This document shows, in pieces, positions 28,292 to 38,826 of a stretch of 64,000 bases of DNA; position 1 is the stretch's first letter, and each line of letters starts with the position of its first letter. The stretch spans positions 3,931 through 67,930 of the forward strand of contig JAJZOD010000012.1 of the NCBI GenBank assembly GCA_021852055.1. The letters run 5' to 3'. Both the position numbers and the translations under genes were made by a program. The notes under the pieces are model-generated. The model saw nothing but the letters and a program-made list of their open reading frames with translations, ran no database searches and had not been told where the DNA came from. Source of the DNA: Microcaldota archaeon (lineage in GTDB: Archaea; Micrarchaeota; Micrarchaeia; Micrarchaeales; CABMGC01).

Positions 28292-29416
28292 TCAAGCCTG
28301 CATGAGTTTATACCTATTTCCTCTCCATGTTATCTCATGCATCCTGCTTGCAATAATAAGATTGATATCATATAAAAAAGGAAGAGCAAGGACTATGAGC
28401 GGCATCTCTAGGTAATGTTTTTTCGCCCTTTTATATCCTATGGCAATATTCCTTATGTAATGCAGGAACATAAACAGAAACAGCGGGCTTGCAAATACCG
28501 ACAGCAATACACCAGATACTATAACCACTGCCTCCATCGAGTAGTATACAAGCCCGACATACAGGTTTTTCCTATAACCCAGAAGCGTGAGCGCAGTCTG
28601 CCTGTTTGCCCACTCAAAAAAGCTAGAAAAGCTCTCGCTGCAGTTTACTACTGGCTTTGGTGATCTCACGTACTCTATCCGCATGCCTCTGGACTTCGTT
28701 ATTTTGGTGAGGCATATGTCATCAGAAACCGAGTACTTTGAGTCCTTGAAAAATTTAATTGCACCCTTATCAACCAGCTCCTTTCTAAATGCAAGGCTTC
28801 CCCCCCATCCAAAGCGCGTTGACTCCCTCTCCAGCAGGCTGTCACCTACAAAGCCCCACATCATCTTTATCTTTGACCAGAACCCATGTTCCGGCATGAA
28901 ATATGGGTACATTGTCGAAAGACCTACTGTTTTGTCGGATAACGGAGCAAGAAGAGAGGCAAGCCATCCTCTGCCTACACTTACGTCAGAATCAACAATT
29001 GCGTATGCCTCATAATCATTGAACTTTTCCAATGCAGTGCTTATCGCCTTTACCTTGCCGCTGCAATTTTTGCATTTTGAATCGCTTATGATATGGCTTA
29101 TGCCCAGTCTTTTTATTATCTTAAGCGCAGGGTCGTTTTCGCTGTCAACTATTGCAATCAGTTTATGCTTTTTGTAATCCTGCGCTTTCAAAGACTTCAG
29201 ATTCTGTTCCAGTGTAAGGTCGATGCCTTTGCATGGAACCATAACAAGCGTATTGGGCATGTAGCTGCTGCGACCTCTGGCATGTTCATGATATGCTTTT
29301 TTCTTTGGCATCAAGCCGCCAATGTCAAGGGCTATGAGTACTGCAAACGAGAGGACGGCAAGGCCCTCCAACACATATACTGCAAAAACAGCCATTAGCA
29401 CGTCAATACCTGTCAA
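28292..29416 (-). CDS. Family 2/21 membrane glycosyltransferase
   Basis: VPCKGIDLTLEQNLKSLKAQDY...AIVDSDVSVGRGWL; W..RQ motif WANRQT; C-terminal TM segments. Confidence 0.85.
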   Translation of the reverse strand: MTGIDVLMAVFAVYVLEGLAVLSFAVLIALDIGGLMPKKKAYHEHARGRSSYMPNTLVMVPCKGIDLTLEQNLKSLKAQDYKKHKLIAIVDSENDPALKIIKRLGISHIISDSKCKNCSGKVKAISTALEKFNDYEAYAIVDSDVSVGRGWLASLLAPLSDKTVGLSTMYPYFMPEHGFWSKIKMMWGFVGDSLLERESTRFGWGGSLAFRKELVDKGAIKFFKDSKYSVSDDICLTKITKSRGMRIEYVRSPKPVVNCSESFSSFFEWANRQTALTLLGYRKNLYVGLVYYSMEAVVIVSGVLLSVFASPLFLFMFLHYIRNIAIGYKRAKKHYLEMPLIVLALPFLYDINLIIASRMHEITWRGNRYKLMQA

Positions 29417-29463
29417 TACCTCAAACTGCTAACTATTTATTACTTATTGGTTTAATCCTTATC

Positions 29464-30516
29464 ATGTATCAGACCTTTGCCACTATAATAATACCTGCTG
29501 TAGTGGTTTTTATAACAACATTCTACAGCACGAGGTTCCTTATAAGCTATCTTTTCGGCGCAGGCATAATAGCAGAGGATATAAACAAGGCAAAGCCTGT
29601 AAAGCTTGCGAGCAGCGGCGGCATAGGCGTAGCATTCGGGATAGTTTTTGGCATTCTCCTGTATATTTTTGGCACTACATTCATATTCAAGCCAGTGCTT
29701 GATATAGATGCACTGATGGCAGTTGCCTTGTCGATATCGCTTATTACGTTCGTAGGCTTTATAGACGACATAAACGTAAAAGGCGAAAAGGTCAAGTCTA
29801 CAGACATTATGGATATAAGGCAGGGTCTCAAGCAGTGGCAGAAACCCATACTAACGCTTGTAGGAGCGTTGCCTCTGATGGCCATAAATGCAGGTACAAG
29901 CACAATAATCCTGCCCTTTATAGGAACTGTCGGGTTTGGGCTCCTGTACCCTCTGCTTATAATACCCCTTGCAGTGGTGTTCATTCCAAATGCAGTCAAT
30001 ATACTGGGCGGATTTGACGGACTGCAGCCTGCAATGATACTCGTGGCAAGCGGTGGCCTTATGATTTACTCTATAGTCTTCGGCACCGGCGCGAGTGCGT
30101 ATATGGGTGCATTTCTTGCTGCAATGCTGTTCTCAGCAGTACTGGCGTTCTTTCCTTACAATAAATACAAGGCGAGGGTCATACCTGGCGACAGCTTCAC
30201 CTATGCTGCAGGTGCAGGCCTTGCTGCAATAATGATAATGGGCAATGCAGAGGCATTTGGACTCATAATATTCATCCCATGGATAATAGAGTTCTTCCTG
30301 CATCTACGCAGAAAGTTCAAGGTAAGAGACCTTGGTATAAGGCAGAGCGACGGGACAATGAAAGCGCCTTATGGCAAGAAGATATACAGCCTGTGCCACC
30401 TTGTAATGAATCTGAAGAAAAAGCCTGTTGAGACAGATGTTACGTTGTGGCTCACAGTTCTTGAGGTGCTGTTTGTCGTGCTTGCATTCGGCCTGAAGAT
30501 ATTCGGATTCCTATAA
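29464..30516 (+). CDS. GPT/MraY-family UDP-GlcNAc:dolichyl-phosphate phosphotransferase
   Basis: TM protein with ASSGGIGVAFG, VGFIDDINVKG and NAVNILGGFDGLQP motifs. Confidence 0.85.
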   Translation: MYQTFATIIIPAVVVFITTFYSTRFLISYLFGAGIIAEDINKAKPVKLASSGGIGVAFGIVFGILLYIFGTTFIFKPVLDIDALMAVALSISLITFVGFIDDINVKGEKVKSTDIMDIRQGLKQWQKPILTLVGALPLMAINAGTSTIILPFIGTVGFGLLYPLLIIPLAVVFIPNAVNILGGFDGLQPAMILVASGGLMIYSIVFGTGASAYMGAFLAAMLFSAVLAFFPYNKYKARVIPGDSFTYAAGAGLAAIMIMGNAEAFGLIIFIPWIIEFFLHLRRKFKVRDLGIRQSDGTMKAPYGKKIYSLCHLVMNLKKKPVETDVTLWLTVLEVLFVVLAFGLKIFGFL

Positions 30517-30574
30517 TCAGTAATGCTCCATTAGGCAATACAGTCTAGCCATGTCAGCGAAATATTTATAATTC

Positions 30575-31693
30575 TTGGCGGAGAATAGCATCATGGACAG
30601 CTTTACGCAGAAACTTGAGAAGGCACCGTTTGCCTTCAACTTTGATGACCTGCTTCTCCTTCCGGGATTTTCCGAGGTAAGGTCCAAGGATATAAGCCTT
30701 AAGACAATGTTCTCAAAGAGCATAACCATCAGCTCGCCCCTCGTATCTTCGCCTATGGACACTGTAACTGAAAGTGCAATGGCGATAGCTATGGCCGAAA
30801 ACGGCGGCATAGGCGTCATCCACAGGAACATGTCTGCCGAAGAGCAGGTAGAAATTCTAAAAACTGTCAAGTCAGCAGAGCCTAACAGTCCAAATGCAAC
30901 TATCGGAGATGACAAGAGGCTTGCAGTTGCTGCTGCACTTTCGCCATTTGATATAGACCGCGCAAAGCTCATTTCAAAGTACACTGATGCATTACTTTTT
31001 GATGTTGCTCATTTTCATACTAAGGCAATACTTGAGTCAGTGAAAAAGATAATCAGTGAAACAGGCAAGGACATCATAATAGGCAGCATGGGTACAAAAG
31101 AGGATGTCATGCACTCTGTAAGCTATCTGGAAAAGGTAGACGGCCTCAGGGTCGGTATAGGCGGAGGTTCAATATGCATAACAACTGACGTGACCAAGGC
31201 CGGTTCTCCAACGCCGTTTGCTGTTTCGCAGGCAGCTGATGCACTCCGTGAACTGGGCCTGGAGATACCAATAATAGCCGATGGCGGCATAAGAACTGCA
31301 GGAGACATAGCACTTGTTTTTGCGCTTGGTGCTGATTCTGCAATGCTCGGGTACGGCGTCGCAGGCACTGATGAGAGCCCTGGCGACATTAAAACAGTGA
31401 ATGGCGCGAAGTACAAGCCTTATCGCGGCATGGGAAGCAAAGGCGCACGCGAGAAACGCCTTGTGAACGACCGCTATGCAGATACAGGGGGCAAGAACTT
31501 CGATGAAGGCATAGAGGGCATGATACCGTACAAGGGAAGTGTGGCTGATGTAATCAGCGTTATGAACTCCTCTGTTAAGGCATCAATAGGCTATGCCGGC
31601 GCAGGCAGCATAAATGACATGCACGCAAAGGCAAGGATAGCGCGCATAAGCAGCGGAAGGACCTCTAAAGCAGAGATAAAGCCAGGCAGGTAA
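30575..31693 (+). CDS. guaB: IMP dehydrogenase without CBS domains
   Basis: FNFDDLLLLPGFSEV; SSPMDTVTE; GIGGGSICITTDVTKAG; DGGIRTAGDI; only 372 aa. Confidence 0.9.
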   Translation: MAENSIMDSFTQKLEKAPFAFNFDDLLLLPGFSEVRSKDISLKTMFSKSITISSPLVSSPMDTVTESAMAIAMAENGGIGVIHRNMSAEEQVEILKTVKSAEPNSPNATIGDDKRLAVAAALSPFDIDRAKLISKYTDALLFDVAHFHTKAILESVKKIISETGKDIIIGSMGTKEDVMHSVSYLEKVDGLRVGIGGGSICITTDVTKAGSPTPFAVSQAADALRELGLEIPIIADGGIRTAGDIALVFALGADSAMLGYGVAGTDESPGDIKTVNGAKYKPYRGMGSKGAREKRLVNDRYADTGGKNFDEGIEGMIPYKGSVADVISVMNSSVKASIGYAGAGSINDMHAKARIARISSGRTSKAEIKPGR

Positions 31694-31696
31694 TGC

Positions 31697-33244
31697 GTGT
31701 TTGAGATGGATGCCATTCTAGTCCTGAATTTCGGCGGCCAGTACTGCCACCTTATAGCAAGAAGGATACGCGACAGCGGCGTTTACTCGGAGATAGTGCC
31801 TAATGATATGACCATTGATGGCATAAACGATATGAAGGATAGGCTTAATATAAAAGGCATAATACTTTCGGGCGGGCCTTTAAGCATATACGAAAAGGAT
31901 TCTCCGCAGATGGATAAAGGCATAATAAGAAGCGGCATTCCGATACTGGGCATATGCTATGGCCATCAGCTTCTTGCACACTACCTTAATGGGAAGGTTG
32001 TCAAGGCAGAAAAACAGGAGTACGGATATTCACATGCAGTTATAAAAAGCGCAAAAGGCATATTCAGCGGACTTTCAAAAACAGAAGAGGTATGGATGAG
32101 CCACGGCGACACTGTTGTGTCCATGCCTGCAGATTCAGAGATCGCCGCAAGCACGGAGAACTGCCCTGTTGCAGCTTTTGCATCAAAAGGCATGAAGGTT
32201 TTCGGAGTGCAGTGGCACCCTGAAGTAGTGCATACAAAGAACGGCAAACTCCTCCTTGACAATTTTATATTCGGCGTATGCGGTGCAGTGCAGGGATGGA
32301 ATCCCGATAAAGACGTTTCAGAATATACTGACATGATAAGCGGCAAGGTGGGAAAAGGCAATGCCCTGATAGCCCTGAGTGGTGGAGTTGACTCGAGCAC
32401 TGCCGCCCTTCTTTCATCAAAATCCCTCGGCAAAAGGCTCACTGCAGTATTCATAGATACCGGGCTAATGCGGAATAATGAATCCGAACAGGTTAAAAAC
32501 ATTGCAGCCAAATTGGGCATAAACCTGCTATGCATCGATGCCGGCAAGAATTTCCTAAAGGCACTGAAAGGAGTGTCGGATCCCGAAGAGAAGCGAAAAG
32601 TCATTGGCAGGGAGTTCATACGCGAGTTCGAGAAGGTTGCAAGGGATGTAAATGCCGACTACCTGATACAAGGGACAATCTACCCTGACAGGATAGAATC
32701 CGGAAGCATAGGCAAATCAAGCGTTATAAAAACGCACCATAATGTAGGCGGGCTTCCCAGCGATATAAAGTTCAAAGGCGTTATAGAGCCGCTCCGCGAC
32801 CTGTACAAGGACGAGGTGAAAAAGCTGGCGCTCAAGCTTGGCATGCCAAAAAACATGGTGTACCGGCAACCATTTCCAGGCCCTGGCCTCGCAGTCAGGA
32901 TAATCGGCAGCATAGATCCCGAAAAGATACGCATTTTAAGAAGAGCCGATGCAATAATCGCTTATGAAGCCGAAAGCTCCGGATTCAGCGATAAGCTCTG
33001 GCAGTATTTTGCAGTGCTGACCGATATCAAAAGCACCGGGGTAAAAGGCGATGCGCGCACATACGGCAGCGTAGTGGCAATAAGGATGGTGGAGAGCACG
33101 GATGCGATGACGGCCAATTTCGCAAAGCCTCCTTATGAACTTCTTGAACGAATCTCTACTCGATTAACTGGGGAGATACCCGAGGTCACGCGCGTAGTTT
33201 ATGATGTGACGCACAAGCCTCCATCTACAATCGAGTGGGAGTGA
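31697..33244 (+). CDS. guaA: GMP synthase, fused glutaminase and synthetase
   Basis: LGICYGHQ; FGVQWHPEV; ALSGGVDSSTAA; C-terminal VTRVVYDVTHKPPSTIEWE. Confidence 0.95.
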   Translation: MFEMDAILVLNFGGQYCHLIARRIRDSGVYSEIVPNDMTIDGINDMKDRLNIKGIILSGGPLSIYEKDSPQMDKGIIRSGIPILGICYGHQLLAHYLNGKVVKAEKQEYGYSHAVIKSAKGIFSGLSKTEEVWMSHGDTVVSMPADSEIAASTENCPVAAFASKGMKVFGVQWHPEVVHTKNGKLLLDNFIFGVCGAVQGWNPDKDVSEYTDMISGKVGKGNALIALSGGVDSSTAALLSSKSLGKRLTAVFIDTGLMRNNESEQVKNIAAKLGINLLCIDAGKNFLKALKGVSDPEEKRKVIGREFIREFEKVARDVNADYLIQGTIYPDRIESGSIGKSSVIKTHHNVGGLPSDIKFKGVIEPLRDLYKDEVKKLALKLGMPKNMVYRQPFPGPGLAVRIIGSIDPEKIRILRRADAIIAYEAESSGFSDKLWQYFAVLTDIKSTGVKGDARTYGSVVAIRMVESTDAMTANFAKPPYELLERISTRLTGEIPEVTRVVYDVTHKPPSTIEWE

Positions 33245-33350
33245 CAATAAAAGTACAAATTAAGCGCAAACAAGGCAAAAAGCAAAAAGGCAAAAGCAAA
33301 AAGGCAAAACAAAGCTTATATATCAGTAAATTATTATTCAAAAAGATGAA

Positions 33351-33929
33351 ATGGCCTACAAGAACCTGCTGCATTCGGCGCCCTCGGGGAACGAGCTCTG
33401 CATCGGGGTAAAGGCCGAGCGCTGGAAGTATCTGGGACTAGAGTGCGTAACGTACAAATTTTATACTGGATCGCAGGAGAGCCAAGTACGTATTTCGCAG
33501 CTCGTATCCGTGTTCAGGGCCCCTGCTTTCTGGAAGGAAGAGCTTGAGAAACATCATGGCAACAACACAGAGACAGCAAGATACATGGGGCGCATAAGCT
33601 ATGGGCACTCTATGCCTATTCCAAATTGTTCCTATGCTGCAGCTGAGGTGTTCGAGTACTACCCTAAGGAGGGTCTAAGTAAGGGCATGGCCTACGGGCT
33701 GCCTTATTTTTTGGAGTCCATAACAACCAAAAACGAAGAGAATTTGGGAAAAACACACATTCAGACGCGTACTCCGCAAAGTATTTTTAGGATAAAGCAA
33801 CTGCATCGCATTGGCCTAGCAGTAGGAAACGATGTTGCAATAAACTACTGGATAAAGTCACTACTCCGTGGCGTGCATCAGGTAACGGGAACAGATCAGC
33901 TGCTGGACAACATACTTGCAGACCTGTAG
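33351..33929 (+). CDS. Uncharacterized protein; paralog of the 8739..9719 product
   Basis: 192-aa ORF; block LPYFLES...RIKQLHRIGLAVGNDVAINYWIKSLLRGVHQVTG aligns gaplessly to the other ORF. Confidence 0.75.
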   Translation: MAYKNLLHSAPSGNELCIGVKAERWKYLGLECVTYKFYTGSQESQVRISQLVSVFRAPAFWKEELEKHHGNNTETARYMGRISYGHSMPIPNCSYAAAEVFEYYPKEGLSKGMAYGLPYFLESITTKNEENLGKTHIQTRTPQSIFRIKQLHRIGLAVGNDVAINYWIKSLLRGVHQVTGTDQLLDNILADL

Positions 33930-33989
33930 AATATATCCTGATGCGCGTTGGCCTACTCTGCTTTTATCTCGTTAATTCTGAAACAGCCT

Positions 33990-34123
33990 GGGGTTGCCGG
34001 GATTTGAACCCGAACTTGCAGGTTTCTTCATACAAGAATTTCCAGATCTTCATCACAGCCAAAGGCTCAAAGTCTATTAAACATTCTGGAGCCTGCCGCG
34101 CTGCCAAGTTACGCCACAACCCC
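33990..34123 (-). tRNA. tRNA-Trp(CCA) with ~62-nt intron at 37/38 (intron about 34024-34085)
   Basis: Acceptor GGGGTTG/CAACCCC, D arm with GG, anticodon stem GCAGG/CCTGC, loop CTCCAGA, T arm TCGGG-TTCAAAT-CCCGG. Confidence 0.9.
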
Positions 34124-34344
34124 TCTCCGCTGCTGTGTAAAATTACTGCGTAAAGGTATTAATATTAATGCTTATTCTGGTTCTGCATATATTGCGCGCG
34201 CTGGATGCGATATGCTTTCAAAGCATAACATACTTATTTAAGCTTTAAAGTCAAAATAATCTAGTATAATTTTAAACTATGCCTACTAAAGCATCCGGAG
34301 TCGAATCCCCGCATGCATGCAAGCAATACGCAATATATGATTTT

Positions 34345-35049
34345 ATGAAGCGAAATTCCGATAATGTTATAATCGTCGATGAAGTCATGAAGGTCTACAA
34401 GACCAGGAAGATAGAGTACACTGCCATACGCAACATATCGCTTACTGTAAAAACAGGAGAGTTTGTTTCAGTACTCGGGCCTTCCGGCAGCGGAAAAACA
34501 ACACTTATGAATCTTCTGGGCACCTTGGACAGGCCAACCAATGGCAAGATATTCATAGATGGGGTGGACACCTCTACGCTAAATGAAAGGGAGCTAGCTA
34601 TACTGCGAAACAGAAAAATAGGGTTCGTGTTCCAGTCCTACAATCTGGTGCCGTACCTCACTGCATTTGAAAATGTCTCGCTGCCGCTCATGGTTGACGG
34701 GATCGATACAAGCGAAAACCTCAAGCGCGGCAAGGACCTGCTTTCAGAAGTAGATTTGGAGGGCAAGATGCATAAGAAACCCAACGAGCTTAGCGGCGGG
34801 GAGCAGCAAAGAGTGGCAATAGTAAGGGCGCTTATAAACTCACCTCCAATTATACTTGCCGATGAACCAACCGGCAATCTTGACTCAAAAACTTCAGATG
34901 CAGTGATGAGCGTGCTTGTCCGCATGGCTAAAGAAAACAACGTAACTATAGTAATGGTTACCCATGAAGAAGATATAGCTGCATATTCCGATAGAAGTGT
35001 ATACTTAAAGGATGGCGTGGTAGAACGTGAAAAAAGGCTGAAAAAATGA
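34345..35049 (+). CDS. ABC transporter ATPase, MacB/LolD-like
   Basis: LGPSGSGKTTLMNLLG; LSGGEQQRVAIVRALI; DEPTGNLD; ORF track start 34279, internal ATG 34345 likely. Confidence 0.95.
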   Translation: MKRNSDNVIIVDEVMKVYKTRKIEYTAIRNISLTVKTGEFVSVLGPSGSGKTTLMNLLGTLDRPTNGKIFIDGVDTSTLNERELAILRNRKIGFVFQSYNLVPYLTAFENVSLPLMVDGIDTSENLKRGKDLLSEVDLEGKMHKKPNELSGGEQQRVAIVRALINSPPIILADEPTGNLDSKTSDAVMSVLVRMAKENNVTIVMVTHEEDIAAYSDRSVYLKDGVVEREKRLKK

Positions 35050-36662
35050 ATTATAAAACTCTGTTTTTGACTATAGGTTTGGTGCTGCTGTCTTTTGGCA
35101 TTGTTAATGCCGCCTGCACTAATCCCTCTGGATCCAGCATAAAGATTTTGGGCGTGCAATGGGGCAACTCGACCCACGTAGTTTCAGCAGGCCCCGGAAG
35201 CAGGGATATCCCGCTGACAGTGAGCATGGAAAGTTTTGGAAATGACTGTGCACTTAGCAATATAGAAGGCACTTTGGAAACGTATGGCGGAGTATCTAAC
35301 TTCAACGGTTCAATATACTCGAAGTACTTCATTGAAAATGCCAATGCCTACTCTATATTCAACATGGTCTTTTATCTTAATCTGGCTAGAAACCTAAGTG
35401 TAGGACAGAATACAACGCTGTCATATCCGATTTACATAGCATGGAACTACACCGGAAACAGCACAGAACGATATACACAGGAACTCAATGTCAGCCTGCC
35501 CTTGAAGGGCTCTCCGAGCCTTGTGTTCAGCATACCGTACTCTACGCTTATTGCAGGTCAGACAAACAACGTCACAGTCCAGGTGTCAAACATAGGTACA
35601 GGATATGCTTATGATATAAATCTGCCCCTTACGTCATCCCCGGTGATAAACCTCATCAGGCAGGCAGGCACTATATCCTCGCTTGCCCCCGGATCTGATG
35701 TTAACACGACTTTCTTGGCGTATGTGCCCCCAACACTTAAAGGCGAGGAGGTAACCCTGAACCTGAATCCGCATTATATAAATCCTTATGGATATAACTC
35801 AACAAACAGCAGCACTATTGAACTGTATGTGCTTCAGAATCAGGGAAGCGTAAACATCTCTTCAAATATGCAATCGCTGTTTTCTGGAGAGGTAAACACC
35901 GCAAACATAATAATCACAAACGGCGCAGATTCGGCAATGACCAATCTGTCCGTGTCGCTTACTCCAAGCTCATCTCTCAGCATAATAGGTTCAGATGGTT
36001 ATGTACCAATACAAAGGATAAACCCGCACAGCAGTGCGACAATACCGCTGCAGCTGTATCCTTCTGCATCCGGTACGGTGGCAAGCCTCGGAGTTTCTCT
36101 GTCCTACTCAGGAGGCAACATCACAAGGACCATAAGTTTTCTTACTCCTGGCTACATAAATCTGAGTGAAGTAAGCTCCACAGTCCTTCCTGCAGCTCCG
36201 CAAAAAGGTGAGATATTCACAATCACATCGACGCTTGACAATCTAGGTAGCGAAACTGCATATGCAGTAACCGTAACGCCAGAACCTCCCAAAGGCATAA
36301 ACATAGTAGGGCAAAATTCAAGCTTCATAGGCGATGTTGCATCAGACACACCGACATCAGTGACGCTCAGCTTTACTGCAGTGCAGAGCCTTAATCCCGG
36401 AACTTACTCCATACCTGTAAAGCTAAGTTATGTAAACAACATAAACCAGAGGCTGAACCAGACACTTTATTACAGTGTGGATATAGCCCAGGGAAGCGTG
36501 CAGAACCGTACGCTGCCGCAATCCGGAACAGCGGTGCGCACACAAGGAGGCGGGGGGCTTTTTGTTGCTTTTGTAATAGTTGTAATTATCCTGATTGCCG
36601 TGTATCTTTACATTCGGAATCAAGGCAAGAAAGAAGCAAAAAAGGCGAAGGTTTCTAAATGA
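35046..36662 (+). CDS. COG1361-like extracellular protein with C-terminal TM, ABC accessory
   Basis: Signal peptide, repeated Ig-like/NEW3-like segments, [23 protein letters not shown]; 4-nt overlaps with both neighbours. Confidence 0.8.
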   Translation: MNYKTLFLTIGLVLLSFGIVNAACTNPSGSSIKILGVQWGNSTHVVSAGPGSRDIPLTVSMESFGNDCALSNIEGTLETYGGVSNFNGSIYSKYFIENANAYSIFNMVFYLNLARNLSVGQNTTLSYPIYIAWNYTGNSTERYTQELNVSLPLKGSPSLVFSIPYSTLIAGQTNNVTVQVSNIGTGYAYDINLPLTSSPVINLIRQAGTISSLAPGSDVNTTFLAYVPPTLKGEEVTLNLNPHYINPYGYNSTNSSTIELYVLQNQGSVNISSNMQSLFSGEVNTANIIITNGADSAMTNLSVSLTPSSSLSIIGSDGYVPIQRINPHSSATIPLQLYPSASGTVASLGVSLSYSGGNITRTISFLTPGYINLSEVSSTVLPAAPQKGEIFTITSTLDNLGSETAYAVTVTPEPPKGINIVGQNSSFIGDVASDTPTSVTLSFTAVQSLNPGTYSIPVKLSYVNNINQRLNQTLYYSVDIAQGSVQNRTLPQSGTAVRTQGGGGLFVAFVIVVIILIAVYLYIRNQGKKEAKKAKVSK

Positions 36663-37978
36663 AGCTATCCGACATAATAAAACTGGGCATTAAGGGCATA
36701 TCCGAGCGCAAGGTGCGCACTGCCCTTACGGTGCTAACAGTGGTAATAGGGATAGCCGCTATTGTGTCCCTTGTATCACTTGTTTCCGGGATAACTGCAA
36801 GTATAACAAGCTCACTGCAAAGCATAGGCCCGACAAGCCTGTTCGTAATCCCGAGCAGGTCAGGTCTGCTTACTGCTGCAGACGTGGCAGAGATAGAAGC
36901 ATTCCCAAATGTCAGCGATGTAATACCTGCAATAGAGATAAGCGCAAATGTAACAATAAACGGTCAGCAGACAACGGCAACCATAGTTGGCATAAACAAC
37001 TACAGTGTTGCAGATGCGATAGGCAGCATAAACCTGTACAGCGGAACAATGTACAACCAGACAACCCTTCCGCTTGCTGTTGTCGGCCACGACCTGGCAT
37101 TTCCTACGTCATCACAGACCAGCCCGTCTGTGAACCTGAACCAGCCGCTTTACCTTACGCTGCGCACACCATCAGGCCTGAAGAGCGTTTCGGTAGTTCC
37201 AATAGGTATTCTAGATGCATACGGATCTTCAACACTGTCCCCTGATTCTGCCATTTTTATGCCCCTGGGCGCAGTGGAAGGCATAACAAACCAGTACTCG
37301 TTCAGTGCACTTATAGTGAAGGCGAGCAATGCAGCTGCTGTTACACCGCTTTACAACTTGTTGACTGAGGTATACGGAAGCACTGCATCTGTTCTGTCAG
37401 TGCAGCAGATAGCCGCAACCGTCGCATCAATAACGGGCTCACTCGCACTTCTTCTGGGCTCGATTGCCGGAGTTTCACTGATAGTTGCCGGAATAAGCAT
37501 ACTTAGCATAATGATGGTGTCTGTTACTGAACGAACAAAAGAGATAGGCATACTCAAGGCTATCGGATTTAAGAAACGCGATATACTTGTGCTGTTCCTT
37601 ACCGAAGCAGTGATAATCGGCTTCCTTGGTGGTGTCATAGGTATCTTTGTGGGCGGAGGAGGTGCATATGCCCTTCCTGCTCTCCTTTCAGGTGCGTCTC
37701 ATGCGGGTGCTCCTGGAGCTGGCGCTGTAGGCAGATCTGGTGCCGTAGCTGTGCAATCAAGCCGCGGAGCCGAAGCAGGCTCTGCTGCATTCTCCTCAGG
37801 TGCAGGGTCATCAGCATTTGGATCATCGAGCAGCAGCATATCGCTAACTCCAATAATAACCCCGACTACAATCATACTTGCCATCATCATAGCCCTGGTG
37901 GTTAGCATACTTGCAAGCCTTTACCCTGCATTCAAGGCTGCATCTGTCGATCCGATAGTTGCATTAAGGAGCGAGTAG
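36659..37978 (+). CDS. MacB/FtsX-type ABC permease
   Basis: N-terminal TM, periplasmic-like domain, [30 protein letters not shown]-terminal [19 protein letters not shown]. Confidence 0.9.
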   Translation: MKLSDIIKLGIKGISERKVRTALTVLTVVIGIAAIVSLVSLVSGITASITSSLQSIGPTSLFVIPSRSGLLTAADVAEIEAFPNVSDVIPAIEISANVTINGQQTTATIVGINNYSVADAIGSINLYSGTMYNQTTLPLAVVGHDLAFPTSSQTSPSVNLNQPLYLTLRTPSGLKSVSVVPIGILDAYGSSTLSPDSAIFMPLGAVEGITNQYSFSALIVKASNAAAVTPLYNLLTEVYGSTASVLSVQQIAATVASITGSLALLLGSIAGVSLIVAGISILSIMMVSVTERTKEIGILKAIGFKKRDILVLFLTEAVIIGFLGGVIGIFVGGGGAYALPALLSGASHAGAPGAGAVGRSGAVAVQSSRGAEAGSAAFSSGAGSSAFGSSSSSISLTPIITPTTIILAIIIALVVSILASLYPAFKAASVDPIVALRSE

Positions 37979-37988
37979 GTTTGTAGGT

Positions 37989-38426
37989 TTATTCCGACGA
38001 ACCCTTTTCCCTGTGGTCGAAGTAGTGGACGCCGCGGAAAAGCAGATTCTTCTCCATACGTTTCGGCGCAAAATACTTTTTAGTAAAGCTTATTACCTTC
38101 TCAGGATCGTATTCTTTGCAGCTGTATACATCGATGCTAATGAAGTTGCGCTTGGTCATAGTATGTATTACTATTGATGAATCGGCAAGCGGCACCCATC
38201 CGCTAAGCCCCGTCTTTGTCGGAAACTCCTTTCTGTCAGTCCTAAATATTGATGGCGGCGCCTGCTTGTGCATGCCTATGAACTCTACCATCTTGTCCAG
38301 ATAGCTATAGCAGTGCTCAAGATCGTCGCATGTGCCCGGTCTGCATGAGTAGCAGTCTAAAAGTAGCTCGTAGCCGAATACCTGCCACCTCCTCCCTTTT
38401 TTCCTTATGGTTTTTGTTGCTGTCAT
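37989..38426 (-). CDS. speD: S-adenosylmethionine decarboxylase-like (SpeD family)
   Basis: GYELLLDCYSC...LADSSIVIHTMTKRNFISIDVYSCKEYDPEKVISFTKKYF. Confidence 0.75.
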   Translation of the reverse strand: MTATKTIRKKGRRWQVFGYELLLDCYSCRPGTCDDLEHCYSYLDKMVEFIGMHKQAPPSIFRTDRKEFPTKTGLSGWVPLADSSIVIHTMTKRNFISIDVYSCKEYDPEKVISFTKKYFAPKRMEKNLLFRGVHYFDHREKGSSE

Positions 38427-38477
38427 CCCATCCCATATAACTGTAATAGTTATACTTTAAATCCTTTGCCCTTGCAA

Positions 38478-38711
38478 TTAATCGCTTCCGCCAGAATTGC
38501 CGCTGTTGCTCTCGACGAACTTCTTTATCGCGTCAAGGTTGGCAAGTATCAGCCGCGCTTTTCCAAGTCCAAAAGTGAATGGACGAAGGTCATCGTCATC
38601 CTTGAGAAGGCTTATCGTAGGGTGTCCCTTGAACTCTCCTGTTTTTACTGGCATTTTATCACAGGTGAATATTGCCAGCAAAACCATAAATACTTTTATC
38701 CGTGCTTGCAT
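38478..38711 (-). CDS. Small conserved protein
   Basis: MPVKTGEFKGHPTISLLKDDDDLRPFTFGLGKARLILANLDAIKKFVE resembles a widespread short conserved family; start may be internal. Confidence 0.6.
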   Translation of the reverse strand: MQARIKVFMVLLAIFTCDKMPVKTGEFKGHPTISLLKDDDDLRPFTFGLGKARLILANLDAIKKFVESNSGNSGGSD

Positions 38712-38826
38712 AAACTCTCCGGGTCCGGGATCCGAGAATGCAACTTATTCAGCAGAGACTTGCCGAGTCAAGGCATGAAGGCAGAATTATAAATTAATAT
38801 GTGCTAGTACATAATTGGTCAGTTAG

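Noticed and set aside
31981-32619. 212-aa antisense ORF within guaA
   Set aside because: Fully covered by the conserved GMP synthase frame; shadow ORF.
33265-33316. Purine-rich GGCAAAA-type repeats upstream of 33351
   Set aside because: Low-complexity A-rich sequence; no regular unit long enough to claim a functional repeat.
33941-34153. 70-aa plus-strand ORF
   Set aside because: Lies over the intron-containing tRNA-Trp gene on the opposite strand; no protein-like features.
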